This document shows, piece by piece, positions 46,280-55,697 of a stretch of DNA of 64,000 bases; position 1 is the first letter of the stretch, and every line of letters begins with the position of its first letter. The notes beneath the pieces are model-generated. The model made no database searches and had not been told where the DNA came from. It was given only the letters and a program-made list of their open reading frames with translations. The DNA lies in NCBI RefSeq assembly GCF_016427605.1, contig NZ_JAELXQ010000001.1, positions 746,860 to 810,859 of the forward strand. The letters run 5' to 3'. The translations under genes and the position numbers were made by a program. The DNA comes from Ochrobactrum sp. Q0168. GTDB taxonomy: Bacteria; Pseudomonadota; Alphaproteobacteria; Rhizobiales; Rhizobiaceae.

Positions 46280-46902
46280 TGGCGGCTGCGGATCAATCAT
46301 CCGGCAAAGCCCGTGCCTGGCAACGCATGTTGTCTGGCCGCAGGCTCGACCTGCTTGACCCCTCGCCGCTCGATGTGGAGATTGAGGATATCGCCCATGG
46401 CCTCTCCCGCGTGGCGCGCTGGAACGGACAGACCATCGGAGAACATGCTTTTTCCGTCGCCCAGCATTCCTTGCTGGTGGAGGAGATTTTCAACCGCCTT
46501 CAGCCGGATGCAAGCGCCGAATGGCAAATCCTGACCCTGCTGCATGATGCACCTGAATATGTGATCGGCGACATGATCTCGCCGTTCAAGGCTGTGATGG
46601 GCGGCAATTACAAGTTGATCGAAACCCGGCTGCAAACTGCCATTCACCACCGCTTTTCGCTGCCGGCAACATTATCGGCAAAGCTCAAACCACTCGTAAA
46701 GCGCGCAGATCAGATCGCGGCCTATTTTGAGGCCACACGGCTGGCCGGGTTCAGCGAAGGGGAAGCCATCAAATATTTTGGCCGTCCACGCGGCTTCGAT
46801 CCAGCCGGACTGGACCTGGCCCCACGCCCGACGCAAAGCATACAAAGTGACTTTCTGGCGCGCTTCGCCTTGCTGGAAGAAAAGCGCAAGAGCGGATCAT
46901 GA
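46279..46902 (+). CDS. HD-domain hydrolase (YfbR-like)
   Basis: A 207-residue HD protein: His63 (AQHSLLV), His89-Asp90 (LLHDAPEYVIGDM) and a late Asp in KRADQIAAYFEA give the metal site. This resembles 5'-deoxynucleotidases of the YfbR type. It overlaps ygfZ by one base and the phosphatase gene by four bases, so all three are translated together. The physiological substrate is not known. Confidence 0.88.
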   Translation: MAAADQSSGKARAWQRMLSGRRLDLLDPSPLDVEIEDIAHGLSRVARWNGQTIGEHAFSVAQHSLLVEEIFNRLQPDASAEWQILTLLHDAPEYVIGDMISPFKAVMGGNYKLIETRLQTAIHHRFSLPATLSAKLKPLVKRADQIAAYFEATRLAGFSEGEAIKYFGRPRGFDPAGLDLAPRPTQSIQSDFLARFALLEEKRKSGS

Positions 46903-47408
46903 CGCTGATCGTCGTCAGCCCCCTCTCCCAACTGGCTGAACAGCTGGAGCATCACAGGCCAAGCCATGTGATAACACTGACCAGTGGCGACGTTCCGGCC
47001 TTAACCGACAGCTGCACTGCACAGCGTCTGGTGCTGACATTCAACGACATCACCGAACCGCGCGAAGGCATGGTCGCGCCGGATGCAGCCCATGTGCAAG
47101 CCTTGCTCGATTTTGTGCATGGCTGGCAACAGGACGCACCACTGCTCATCCATTGCTATGCGGGCATTTCCCGTTCAACCGCTGCCGCCTATATCGCGGC
47201 TATAGCGCTCAATCCGCGAAGCGACGAAGTAGCCCTGGCAAGCGAATTGCGGAAACAATCCCCCTCCGCCACGCCGAATATTCGCCTGATCGTGATTGCA
47301 GATGAGATTCTGGGACGAAACGGGCGCATGGGCGCCGCGATCAAATTGATCGGGCGCGGCGCAGAAGCGTTCGAAGGCGAGGTTTTCAGCCTGCCTGTCC
47401 GCGTTTGA
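46899..47408 (+). CDS. Dual-specificity-type tyrosine phosphatase family protein
   Basis: A 169-residue protein with the phosphatase loop Cys86-x5-Arg92 in HCYAGISRST and an upstream acidic segment. No signal peptide is seen, so it is cytoplasmic. It overlaps the HD gene by four bases and its 3' end overlaps the convergent recO stop by 23 bases. The target is unknown. Confidence 0.85.
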   Translation: MTLIVVSPLSQLAEQLEHHRPSHVITLTSGDVPALTDSCTAQRLVLTFNDITEPREGMVAPDAAHVQALLDFVHGWQQDAPLLIHCYAGISRSTAAAYIAAIALNPRSDEVALASELRKQSPSATPNIRLIVIADEILGRNGRMGAAIKLIGRGAEAFEGEVFSLPVRV

Positions 47409-48117
47409 GCGCGTTCAGAAAGCCCCCACGGGAATCGGGCGGCGTCTGCGCCCGCGGCTCCCAGACATGGCGCATGAAAAAATAGCCTGTCATCTTGAAT
47501 GCATGGTCGATGTCGTCATAGGACGACGCCCGCACAGCGGTGTCGTTGACGAAAGCAGGCAAGGCCAGAAGCTTGTCGGCCCATGGCGCGCCAGCCTCGC
47601 GGCACACGGCACGGCCTGATTTCGGCGAGACATAAATCAGCTCTTCACGACGGCCCGTAGCGGCGCATTCCTTGAGATCGAGACCGAAGCCCAGTTCTTC
47701 CAGCATCATGACTTCGAAGCGCAGCAGCAATTCGCCGGATGCCAGCGGATCGTCAAAATGTTCGATGATGAGCCGCAGCGTTTCGTAAAGGCCGCGATGC
47801 GCATCGCGTTCCGGCAAAAGCCGCAAATGCGAGGCTGCAAGCTGAATGCCATAAAGCGCGACCGGCGTTTCAATGAGCCGCGCTGCGGCGAAGCCCAACG
47901 GCTCAATGGTGAAACTGCCCATATGCTCGTCCAGCCGCGCCCACCAGCCGATATCGACATGGTTGCCAGGCTGGAGCAGCGGCTGCATGCGGCGGGATCG
48001 CCCGCCGCGCACCATGCCCAGATGTCGGCCATGATCGCGGGTCATCACTTCGACAATGGCGCTGGTTTCACCATGACGACGTGTGCCGAGAATTATGCCT
48101 TCATCATGCCATTCCAT
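47386..48117 (-). CDS. recO: DNA repair protein RecO
   Basis: RecO helps RecR load RecA on SSB-coated DNA. The 243-residue protein starts MEWHDEGIILGTRRHGE with the N-terminal OB-fold and a helical C-terminal part containing two Cys (KECAATG, RAVCREAG). It is the last gene of the leftward run acpS-lepB-rnc-era-recO, 18 bases after era, and overlaps the convergent phosphatase gene. Confidence 0.94.
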   Translation of the reverse strand: MEWHDEGIILGTRRHGETSAIVEVMTRDHGRHLGMVRGGRSRRMQPLLQPGNHVDIGWWARLDEHMGSFTIEPLGFAAARLIETPVALYGIQLAASHLRLLPERDAHRGLYETLRLIIEHFDDPLASGELLLRFEVMMLEELGFGLDLKECAATGRREELIYVSPKSGRAVCREAGAPWADKLLALPAFVNDTAVRASSYDDIDHAFKMTGYFFMRHVWEPRAQTPPDSRGGFLNALKRGQAG

Positions 48118-48135
48118 AGACGTGAGTTTTGACTG

Positions 48136-49071
48136 CTAGGTGGGAAAATCAAGTCCCATTTCGCGATAGCGCTCGGGATCATTGCCCCAGTTTTCGCGCA
48201 CTTTCACGAACAGGAACAGATGAACCGTCTGTTCGAGAATTTCCGAGATTTCCTTGCGCGCCGACTGGCCGATAGCCTTCACGGTCTCGCCCTTGTGGCC
48301 AAGCACGATCTTCTTCTGGCTTTCGCGCTCGACATAGATGACCTGTTCGATGCGAACCGAGCCGTCCTTGCGCTCTTCCCAGCGTTCCGTTTCCACGGTC
48401 GATGCATAGGGCAGTTCTTCATGCAGGCGCAGGTAAAGCTTTTCGCGAGTGATTTCGGCTGCGAGCTGGCGCATCGGCATGTCGGAAATCTGGTCTTCCG
48501 GATAGTACCACGGACCGTTCGGCACGTTTTCAGCCAGATATTTCGCCAGATCCTTGCAGCCCGAACCGTTGAGCGCCGAGATCATGAATGTCTGGTCGAA
48601 GGTCACGAGTTCATTGGCCTTCTGGGCCAGTGTCAGCAGCACCGGCGGGTCAACACGGTCGACCTTGTTCAGCACCAGCACCTTCTTCTGGCGCACGTTC
48701 TTCATGCTTTCCAGAAGCGCTTCGGCATTCTCATTGAGACTGCCCTGCGCATCCAGCAGAACCAGAATGATATCCGCGTCCTTTGCACCGCCCCAGGCCG
48801 TGGTGACCATGGCGCGGTCGAGCCTGCGCTTCGGGCGGAAGATGCCGGGGGTGTCGACCAGAACGATCTGCGCCGGACCCTCGATGAAAATGCCGCGCAC
48901 GAGCGCGCGCGTTGTCTGCACCTTGTGCGTGACAATCGATACTTTCGTGCCCACGAGTTGGTTGACCAGTGTGGATTTCCCCGCATTTGGCGCCCCGATC
49001 AGCGCAACAAAACCCGAGCGGGTCTGCCCGGTTTCCGTTTCGCTTTCTGTCGGTGTCGTCCGATTATTCAT
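48136..49071 (-). CDS. era: GTPase Era
   Basis: Era is an essential GTPase that binds 16S rRNA during small-subunit maturation. The 311-residue protein has G1 GAPNAGKS, G3 DTPG, G4 NKVD and a KH RNA-binding domain at about residues 215-295. GGAAGGA precedes the ATG at 49071; a longer in-frame start exists but adds 37 residues without family match. It follows rnc on the same strand. Confidence 0.96.
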   Translation of the reverse strand: MNNRTTPTESETETGQTRSGFVALIGAPNAGKSTLVNQLVGTKVSIVTHKVQTTRALVRGIFIEGPAQIVLVDTPGIFRPKRRLDRAMVTTAWGGAKDADIILVLLDAQGSLNENAEALLESMKNVRQKKVLVLNKVDRVDPPVLLTLAQKANELVTFDQTFMISALNGSGCKDLAKYLAENVPNGPWYYPEDQISDMPMRQLAAEITREKLYLRLHEELPYASTVETERWEERKDGSVRIEQVIYVERESQKKIVLGHKGETVKAIGQSARKEISEILEQTVHLFLFVKVRENWGNDPERYREMGLDFPT

Positions 49072-49221
49072 TGTCCATCCTTCCAGACGATATTTTGTAT
49101 AGAGCGTGGTCCCCTTGGCACGCTCATTGCCCCCCGGTGCGACAGCGTCGTCGTTACAACGAGATTTGTCGCAATCGATCAATTATAACCGATTTCGATT
49201 GAAAAAACGTGAGTTCTTGCG

Positions 49222-49926
49222 TCATACAGTTTCGTCGCGCTTCCACACGCCTTCGCGGTAGAGCATGGCTTCCGCAGCGCTTTGTTCGGCGATGCGCTTT
49301 GAGCGTCCCTCGCCGATTGCCGGCGCGAAACCCTGCACCTGCACTTCCACCACAAAGAGAGGATCATGGTCCGGGCCGCTGCGGCTCAAAACAGAATAGG
49401 ACGGGTGTACATTGCCCTGCTGATGCGCCCATTCCTGCAGCTCTGTCTTGGCATCGCGCCGTCCCGCGCCCGTTTCAAGCGATCTTTTCTTCCAGTAACG
49501 CTTGATGAAGGCGCGTGCCGCTTCAAGTCCGCCGTCGAGATAGATGGTGGCGATCAGCGCTTCGACGACATCCGCCCGCACATTCATGAGGCGCTTGTCG
49601 TTCAGCGATTTGATATCGGAGCCGGTATGAATAAAACGGGCGAGACCGATTTCGTCAGCAATCGCCGCGCAGGTTTCGGCATTGACCAGCGCATTGAGGC
49701 GCACCGACAATTCGCCTTCGGACGCCTCGGGAAATGCTTCGAACAGCATTTCTGCGACAGCAAGACCCAGCACACGGTCGCCCAGAAACTCCAGCCGCTC
49801 ATAATTAGCCCGCAACGGGGCCTGTACACTTGAATGCGTGAGCGCACGTTCCAGCCGTTTCAAATTCAGAAAACGGTGTCCGGTGCGCTCCTCGAGAATT
49901 GTAGCTGCCTGGCTTGCGGAAACCAT
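49222..49926 (-). CDS. rnc: Ribonuclease III
   Basis: Cuts double-stranded RNA in rRNA and mRNA processing. The 234-residue protein shows the signature ERLEFLGDRVLGLAVAE, the catalytic Asp-Glu later in DVVEALIATIYLDGG, and a C-terminal double-strand RNA-binding domain (KTELQEWAHQQG). ATG at 49926 begins one base after the lepB stop; an in-frame start 36 bases upstream lies within lepB. The lepB-rnc-era order is widely conserved. Confidence 0.96.
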   Translation of the reverse strand: MVSASQAATILEERTGHRFLNLKRLERALTHSSVQAPLRANYERLEFLGDRVLGLAVAEMLFEAFPEASEGELSVRLNALVNAETCAAIADEIGLARFIHTGSDIKSLNDKRLMNVRADVVEALIATIYLDGGLEAARAFIKRYWKKRSLETGAGRRDAKTELQEWAHQQGNVHPSYSVLSRSGPDHDPLFVVEVQVQGFAPAIGEGRSKRIAEQSAAEAMLYREGVWKRDETV

Positions 49927-49927
49927 A

Positions 49928-50710
49928 TCAGTTTCCGGTGACGGCCGTATGCGGCGCAGCATTCACAGAGCTGAACAGACGGCTGAAACGCACATCCGTC
50001 GGCCATTTCCAGATTTCGAGCGGGCTCGACTTATCAGCGATGGAGAAGAAGATGATATTGGCGCGGCCGACGAGATTTTCGAACGGCACATAGCCAACCC
50101 CGAAACGGCTATCGAGCGAATTGTCGCGATTGTCGCCCATCATGAAGTAATGACCGGCCGGCACTTCAAAAACGCGGGTATCGTCGCCGATAGAATTCGG
50201 TGCGAGATCGAGCGTATCATAGGTCACGCCTTCCGGCAGCGTTTCGCGATAAACCTCAACCGGACGGTTCACTTCCGTCACATCGGGATTGTCGATGGTG
50301 CCGATGCGATCGCGCTTCACAGGCTGATCGTTGATATAGAGCACGCCGCCGCGCATTTGCACGCGGTCGCCCGGCAGGCCGATCACGCGCTTGATGTAAT
50401 CAACGGACGTGTCGCTCGGCAGCTTGAACACCACCACGTCGCCGCGCTTCGGTTCCGCGCTCCAGATACGGCCCGAAAACAGGTCGAGACCGAAAGGCAG
50501 CGAAAAGCGCGAATAGCCATAGGCATATTTCGACACAAACAAATAATCGCCTTCCAGCAAAGTCGGGCGCATCGAGCCCGATGGAATGCTGAATGGCTGG
50601 AAAAGAATGGTGCGAATGACCAGCGCCAGCAGCAGAGCCTGCACGATAACGCTGATGGTTTCGCCCAGGCCGCCGGACTTTTTGGTTTCACTCTTGCTGG
50701 ACACGCTCAT
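49928..50710 (-). CDS. lepB: Signal peptidase I
   Basis: LepB cuts signal peptides of exported proteins. The 260-residue protein has one membrane anchor at about residues 19-38, the catalytic Ser46 in IPSGSMRPTL, the general-base Lys107 in DYIKRVIGLPGD and the late GDNRDNSLDSR box. GAGAGACA precedes the ATG at 50710. It would process many secreted proteins encoded in this window (Omp25, LptD, AmpC and others). Confidence 0.96.
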   Translation of the reverse strand: MSVSSKSETKKSGGLGETISVIVQALLLALVIRTILFQPFSIPSGSMRPTLLEGDYLFVSKYAYGYSRFSLPFGLDLFSGRIWSAEPKRGDVVVFKLPSDTSVDYIKRVIGLPGDRVQMRGGVLYINDQPVKRDRIGTIDNPDVTEVNRPVEVYRETLPEGVTYDTLDLAPNSIGDDTRVFEVPAGHYFMMGDNRDNSLDSRFGVGYVPFENLVGRANIIFFSIADKSSPLEIWKWPTDVRFSRLFSSVNAAPHTAVTGN

Positions 50711-50908
50711 TGTCTCTCCGCTTGCGATAACGCGATCATGTGTATTCACGCATTATCCGACGCAAAACCGCTGCGCACTTTTGCTGGAAATGCTCTAATA
50801 ACGACTTGGATTGCGTGAGGCAATCCGCGCACTGCTTTCTCGCACGATTATGAGCAGGAGTTTACCTGTCACAACCCCAATAACTTTCGTCCGGATCGCC
50901 AAAACCGC

Positions 50909-51313
50909 TCAAGCCGGTTCCGGCAACGCCTCGATGATCACGAAAGCCTGCGCGAGAGGAAAATCATCGGTAATTGTCAGATGTATGGCGGCGCGCGTTC
51001 CCGGCGGCAGAAGTCTTTGCAACTGTTTGGCCGCGCCGTCCGTCAGTTGCATTGTGGGCTTGCCGGAAGGCGCATTGACCACGCCCATGTCGCGCCAGAA
51101 CACGCCGCGCGCAATGCCGGTGCCTAGCGCCTTGGCGCAGGCTTCCTTAGCGGCAAAGCGCTTGGCGTAGGACGCCGCACGCTGCTGACGTCCCTCCGAT
51201 TTCTTCTGCTCGATTTCGGTAAAAACCCGATTGCGGAAACGGTCGCCGTGCCGCTCCAGAGCTTTTTCGATACGCCGGATATCGATGAGGTCGCTACCTA
51301 TTCCGACGATCAT
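50909..51313 (-). CDS. acpS: Holo-acyl-carrier-protein synthase
   Basis: Attaches 4'-phosphopantetheine from CoA to ACP. The 134-residue protein has the metal-binding GIGSDLIDI at the start, [14 protein letters not shown] in the middle and the [13 protein letters not shown] end. Overlaps the DUF2062 gene by four bases. Confidence 0.95.
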   Translation of the reverse strand: MIVGIGSDLIDIRRIEKALERHGDRFRNRVFTEIEQKKSEGRQQRAASYAKRFAAKEACAKALGTGIARGVFWRDMGVVNAPSGKPTMQLTDGAAKQLQRLLPPGTRAAIHLTITDDFPLAQAFVIIEALPEPA

Positions 51314-51885
51314 ATTTGCTGAAGCTCCCGTTCCGCGTGCCGCCTGTGCTTTTCAGCCAGTCGTTCCAGACGGCGACGGCGAAACACGGAGACCGCATAG
51401 CGCGTCACGAAATAGACGAGCACCGCACAGGCGGCGCCCAGAATGGTCGAACCGAACAGCATGGGCTTCAGGAGCGGCGTCCAAATCTCGTCGAAATGCA
51501 TCGTTTCGAGTGCACGGCCAAGATGCACCGGCGGTGCCGCATCCATGCTACCATTCATGATGAAGCGACCGAGTTCGAAGGTACTTCCCCAGATAAGGGG
51601 CAAAGTAAGCGGATTGGCCAGCGTAGTGCCGATGGCGGCAGCCGCAATATTGCCCGCCAGAAAATAGGCCAGCACAATTGCAATGATCAAATGAAAGCCG
51701 AAGAATGGCGTAAACGCCGAAAAGACGCCGACAGCCAGACCCGCCGCCACCGCATGCGGGGAGGCAGTGATACGCAGAATCCTCTTACCCCCGTATTTGA
51801 ATGAACGGGAAAAAGAACGGCGCGGCCAGATCATAAGTCTCAGGCGCTCGCCTCGGGTCAGCGGATTTCGGCGTTGGAACAACAT
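51310..51885 (-). CDS. DUF2062 membrane protein
   Basis: A 191-residue protein with hydrophobic segments at about residues 45-68, 72-92 and 140-160 and the family's Pro-rich [15 protein letters not shown] segment. Function unknown. It is the first gene of the acpS-lepB-rnc-era-recO run and overlaps acpS by four bases. The C-terminus is basic. Confidence 0.85.
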   Translation of the reverse strand: MLFQRRNPLTRGERLRLMIWPRRSFSRSFKYGGKRILRITASPHAVAAGLAVGVFSAFTPFFGFHLIIAIVLAYFLAGNIAAAAIGTTLANPLTLPLIWGSTFELGRFIMNGSMDAAPPVHLGRALETMHFDEIWTPLLKPMLFGSTILGAACAVLVYFVTRYAVSVFRRRRLERLAEKHRRHAERELQQI

Positions 51886-51946
51886 GGGCTCTTAATACTG
51901 CTCTCCTTGAGCGGAAACAATTGCTATTATTAGATCATCCTGTCGA

Positions 51947-52795
51947 TCATGCCTCTGGCGGCGCAAGCTCGGGTCTCGGCTGATAATGACGAGGCGATAC
52001 GCCCAGCATACGGCGAAACATTGTCGTAAAGGCTGAAACGCTGTCATATCCGAGATCGAGCGCCACACTGGTTACGGCTTCTCCCTCGGAAAGCCGGGGA
52101 ACGGCAGCGAAAAGGCAGGCCTGCTGCCGCCAGACCGACAGGCTCACGCCCGTCTCGCGTTGGAAATGCCGGGTAAAGGAGCGCCTGCTCATGGCAAGCT
52201 TGTCCGCCCAGTCATCGATGGTAACGCGCGACGACGGATTTTTTACAAAGTCGCGGCAAAGCTTCTGTAGGCGCGGATCGTTCGGGATAGGCAGCCCGAG
52301 CGATCTTTGCGGCAGCGTATGCAGATCCCGCAGGATCAGCTCGATAACCAGCGCATCGCGGCTGCCTGCCTCCGGTATGCTGTCGACCGTCGTCGCGTCA
52401 ATGATGAGGCACCGCATCAGGTCGGTCAGGCCCACCACATGCAGATGGTCGGGTACGCCGGATACAGCATCGGTGCTGATATAGATCGAGCGCATATAGA
52501 CGTCACCCACGATCTCGACTGAATGCTCGATGCCGGCAGGTATCCACATGGCGTGATCGCCAGGGATCATCCAGCGCCCGGCATTGGTCGTGACCAGAAC
52601 CACGCCCTGCGAAGCACACAACAGCTGCGCACGCGAATGGCTGTGGAGAGGCACGAAATAACCATCGGGATATTTCGTTGGAAGCGCCACCACCGGTCCG
52701 GTCATGGTCTCCAGCATGGCAACGCGGTCTTCGTGGAAGCGTTGAAGCTCCTCGCTGTCGGGCAAGAAAAGACGGGGTGGCGATGGCGGTTTCAT
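51947..52795 (-). CDS. AraC-family transcriptional regulator (cupin type)
   Basis: A 282-residue regulator with an N-terminal cupin-like sensor (LHSHSRAQLLCASQGV) and a C-terminal AraC domain with two helix-turn-helix motifs (IDDWADKLAMSRRSFTRHF, VTSVALDLGYDSVSAFTTMF). It is divergent from the Fsr-type exporter and probably controls it. Start is uncertain: ATG 52795 or GTG 52831, neither with a strong ribosome-binding site. Confidence 0.88.
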   Translation of the reverse strand: MKPPSPPRLFLPDSEELQRFHEDRVAMLETMTGPVVALPTKYPDGYFVPLHSHSRAQLLCASQGVVLVTTNAGRWMIPGDHAMWIPAGIEHSVEIVGDVYMRSIYISTDAVSGVPDHLHVVGLTDLMRCLIIDATTVDSIPEAGSRDALVIELILRDLHTLPQRSLGLPIPNDPRLQKLCRDFVKNPSSRVTIDDWADKLAMSRRSFTRHFQRETGVSLSVWRQQACLFAAVPRLSEGEAVTSVALDLGYDSVSAFTTMFRRMLGVSPRHYQPRPELAPPEA

Positions 52796-52948
52796 CTCAG
52801 ACTTGTTCTCAAACGGCTCAGCTTGGCCCACTCAAACAAGTAATGGACCAAATCACGAAAGCGGGCGATGCGCAATATGCTTATGAGGAGAGAACTGGAG
52901 AGTACGCCGGGCGAAATCTCCATTTCAAAACATCCACACGCTATCTTT

Positions 52949-52969
52949 TCTTCCCCATAAACGGGAAGA
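52949..52969. promoter_or_regulatory. Short inverted repeat before the Fsr-type gene
   Basis: TCTTCCC (52949-52955) and GGGAAGA (52963-52969), 40 bases before the exporter start, a possible operator for the divergent AraC regulator. Confidence 0.3.
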
Positions 52970-53008
52970 TTGAGGCAGCATACCGGGCTTTATTTTCGGA
53001 GTCGCATT

Positions 53009-54226
53009 ATGAGCATGAGCGCTGCGCAGCAGCCGTCCAACAGCGGTGCGGACAATACGGTCCTCACCATTATATTGGCCACAAGCATGGGCCACTTCCT
53101 GAACGACATGATGCAGTCGCTCCTTCCGGCCATCTATCCGATGCTGAAGGAGAATTACAGCCTGTCATTCTGGCAGATCGGTCTTCTCACCTTCACCTTC
53201 CAGATGACGGCATCCATCTTGCAGCCGCTCGTCGGCATCTATACCGACCGCAAGCCGATGCCCTATTCGCTGTCGTTCGGCATGGGCTGCACACTTGTAG
53301 GCCTCGTGTTGCTGGCGACGGCGCATCATTATTCGGTGCTGCTGATGGGCGCTGCCTGCGTCGGCTTCGGCTCGTCCGTCTTCCATCCGGAAGCGTCACG
53401 CGTTGCGCGACTGGCATCGGGCGGCAAGCATGGTTTCGCACAATCGCTGTTTCAGGTCGGCGGCAACTTCGGCTCGTCCATCGGACCGCTGCTTGCAGCT
53501 TTTGTCGTGCTGCCCTTCGGCCAGATCAGCGTTTCGTGGTTTTCGGTCGCGGCTTTGGCGGGCATGTTACTGCTCTGGTATGTCGGCAATTGGTACAATC
53601 GCTACCGACTGGCCAATGCCCGCAGGGCGCAACCTGACAAGACGCTGCCGCTGCCGCGTAACCGGGTGATCGCCACCGTGGCCGTGCTCGCGCTGCTGAT
53701 CTTCACCAAGTACATCTATATGGCGAGCCTCACGAGCTACTATACCTTCTACACGATTCACCATTTTGGCGTGTCGGTGCAGACCTCGCAGATCCTGCTG
53801 TTCCTCTTCCTCGGCGCTGTTGCTGCGGGAACGATCTTCGGCGGCCCGATTGGTGATCGTATCGGAACGCGCAAGGTGATCTGGGTATCCATCCTCGGTG
53901 TCCTGCCATTCACGCTGGCTTTGCCCTACGCAAATCTCGAGATGACGGCTGTGCTGACGGTGATCATCGGCTTTATCCTGGCCTCGGCCTTCCCTGCCAT
54001 CGTTGTTTTTGCACAGGAATTGCTTCCGGGACGTGTCGGCATGGTGTCCGGCCTGTTCTTCGGCTTTGCCTTCGGCATGGCTGGCATTGCAGCCGCAGTT
54101 CTCGGCATCGTCGCCGACCGCAAGGGTATCGAGTTCGTCTACATGATCTGCTCGTATCTGCCATTGCTCGGCCTATTGACCGTCTTCCTGCCAAAGCTGG
54201 AAAAGAACCGCAAAGCAAAGGCCTGA
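53009..54226 (+). CDS. fsr: MFS exporter, fosmidomycin-resistance (Fsr) type
   Basis: A 405-residue inner-membrane protein with about twelve hydrophobic segments. The SMGHFLNDMMQSLLPAIYP start and FHPEASRVAR segment match the fosmidomycin-resistance exporter Fsr. It also has the MFS loop GDRIGTRK. The physiological drug or metabolite is unknown. GGAG lies seven bases before the ATG at 53009. Divergent from the AraC regulator. Confidence 0.88.
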   Translation: MSMSAAQQPSNSGADNTVLTIILATSMGHFLNDMMQSLLPAIYPMLKENYSLSFWQIGLLTFTFQMTASILQPLVGIYTDRKPMPYSLSFGMGCTLVGLVLLATAHHYSVLLMGAACVGFGSSVFHPEASRVARLASGGKHGFAQSLFQVGGNFGSSIGPLLAAFVVLPFGQISVSWFSVAALAGMLLLWYVGNWYNRYRLANARRAQPDKTLPLPRNRVIATVAVLALLIFTKYIYMASLTSYYTFYTIHHFGVSVQTSQILLFLFLGAVAAGTIFGGPIGDRIGTRKVIWVSILGVLPFTLALPYANLEMTAVLTVIIGFILASAFPAIVVFAQELLPGRVGMVSGLFFGFAFGMAGIAAAVLGIVADRKGIEFVYMICSYLPLLGLLTVFLPKLEKNRKAKA

Positions 54227-54249
54227 TCCTGAAAAGGCCCCCGAAGAGG

Positions 54250-54284
54250 GGGAGCGCCGCACGTCCCCCAACGGCGGCGCTCCC
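54250..54284 (+). terminator. Hairpin after the Fsr-type gene
   Basis: An 11-bp GC-rich stem (54250-54260 with 54274-54284) around a 13-base loop, 23 bases after the stop; no T-run follows. Confidence 0.5.
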
Positions 54285-54325
54285 ATGCCACTGACCTTGT
54301 GACGGCCCGGTGCAGCGGCATCCTG

Positions 54326-54348
54326 GAGCGGTTCTAATGGAACCGCTC
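54326..54348. repeat. Palindrome between the Fsr gene and hemN
   Basis: GAGCGGTTC/GAACCGCTC (54326-54334 with 54340-54348) with a five-base loop, near the hemN stop. It may be a REP-type element or terminator. Confidence 0.45.
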
Positions 54349-54362
54349 TATCGAATGCAGGA

Positions 54363-55697
54363 TCAAATGGCGAAGCTGAAGCCCTGCACAGTTTCCCTGC
54401 GAAATTCATCAAACGCCGCTGCCACGAGGCGTATCAGCGGCTTGCCGTCTTTGGTGGCACGGATGAGACTACCCTTCACCTCAACCACGCCATCAGCCAC
54501 TAGCGGGCGCAGCAAGGCGAGTTCGTCGGAAAACTCCATGCCCGGCGCCACATCGTTGAGATCGACCTGAAAATTGCACATCAGCGCGGTGATGATTGCC
54601 GAACGCAACCGGTCGCTTTCGCGCATCATATAGCCGCGCATGGTGGCGAGTTCGCCCGCATCGACCGTTTTGCGATACTGCCCGATATCGGGAATGTTCT
54701 GCGCATAGCCACCGGGAAATTGCGAAATGGAGGACGGTCCAAACCCAATCAGCGTCTGGCTTCTGTCCGTCGTATAGCCCTGAAAATTGCGGTGCAGCAG
54801 ACCTCTTCGGGCGGCAACGGCCAGAGCATCTAACGGCAGGGCATAATGATCGATACCCACCGGCTCGTAACCGAGAGCGGAAAAACAGTCCGCCACCACA
54901 CGCGACTGCGCAAAACGGTCCTCGGCGTCGGGTAGCTGGCTCGGATCGATCAGGCGCTGATTGGCCCGCCGCTGCGGCAGATGCGCATAACCATAGCAGG
55001 CAACACGATCCGGACGGAGCAAGGCAACCGTTTCGCAGGTGCGACGCAGGCTTTCCACCGTCTGTAGCGGCAGACCATAGATGAGGTCGAAATTGACCTT
55101 TTCGATCCCCTCACCGCGCAAAAGCCATGTGGCTTCCGACACGGTTTCCATCATTTGCACCCGGCCAATGGCCGTCTGCACACGAATATCGATATCTTGA
55201 ACGCCCAAGCTAGCGCGGTTGACGCCCATGAAAGCCAGCGTCCTGACAAGGTCCGGCGTGACCGACCGCGGATCAAGCTCAATCGCATGTTCCATTGTGT
55301 GCGAGAACTCGAACACCGAACGCAGAGCCGTAATGATTTCCAGAAACTGGGAGGAACTTAGGATCGATGGCGTTCCACCGCCCCAGTGCAAATGGGTGAC
55401 GCGCGGACGAGCGGTCAGCACCTGCCCCACCGTCTCTATTTCGTTCAAAAGGGAATGATAAAAACTCTCGACGACATCGTCGCGTATCGCCACCTTGGCG
55501 TGACAGCCGCAATAATAGCAGAGCTGTTTGCAATAAGGCACATGGATGTAAAGCGAGATACCCTCGCCAGGACCAATCTGGCGAAGCCAGCGCTGCGTGG
55601 TTTCGGGTTGGAAGAGAGTGAAATCGGCAGCCGTCGGAAAGGACGTATAGCGCGGAACGGCAAGTGCTGCATAACGCTTTATCGCTTCTTCATGCAT
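54363..55697 (-). CDS. hemN: Oxygen-independent coproporphyrinogen III oxidase
   Basis: A radical SAM enzyme that makes protoporphyrinogen IX without oxygen, needed for haem in micro-oxic or anaerobic growth. The 444-residue protein has the cluster motif Cys56-x3-Cys60-x2-Cys63 (YCKQLCYYCGC), the GGGTPS motif and HemN-type C-terminal domain. Start at ATG 55697. A perfect FNR/FixK box lies about 260 bases upstream, and the FNR-type gene is next door, so induction at low oxygen is expected. Confidence 0.94.
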   Translation of the reverse strand: MHEEAIKRYAALAVPRYTSFPTAADFTLFQPETTQRWLRQIGPGEGISLYIHVPYCKQLCYYCGCHAKVAIRDDVVESFYHSLLNEIETVGQVLTARPRVTHLHWGGGTPSILSSSQFLEIITALRSVFEFSHTMEHAIELDPRSVTPDLVRTLAFMGVNRASLGVQDIDIRVQTAIGRVQMMETVSEATWLLRGEGIEKVNFDLIYGLPLQTVESLRRTCETVALLRPDRVACYGYAHLPQRRANQRLIDPSQLPDAEDRFAQSRVVADCFSALGYEPVGIDHYALPLDALAVAARRGLLHRNFQGYTTDRSQTLIGFGPSSISQFPGGYAQNIPDIGQYRKTVDAGELATMRGYMMRESDRLRSAIITALMCNFQVDLNDVAPGMEFSDELALLRPLVADGVVEVKGSLIRATKDGKPLIRLVAAAFDEFRRETVQGFSFAI

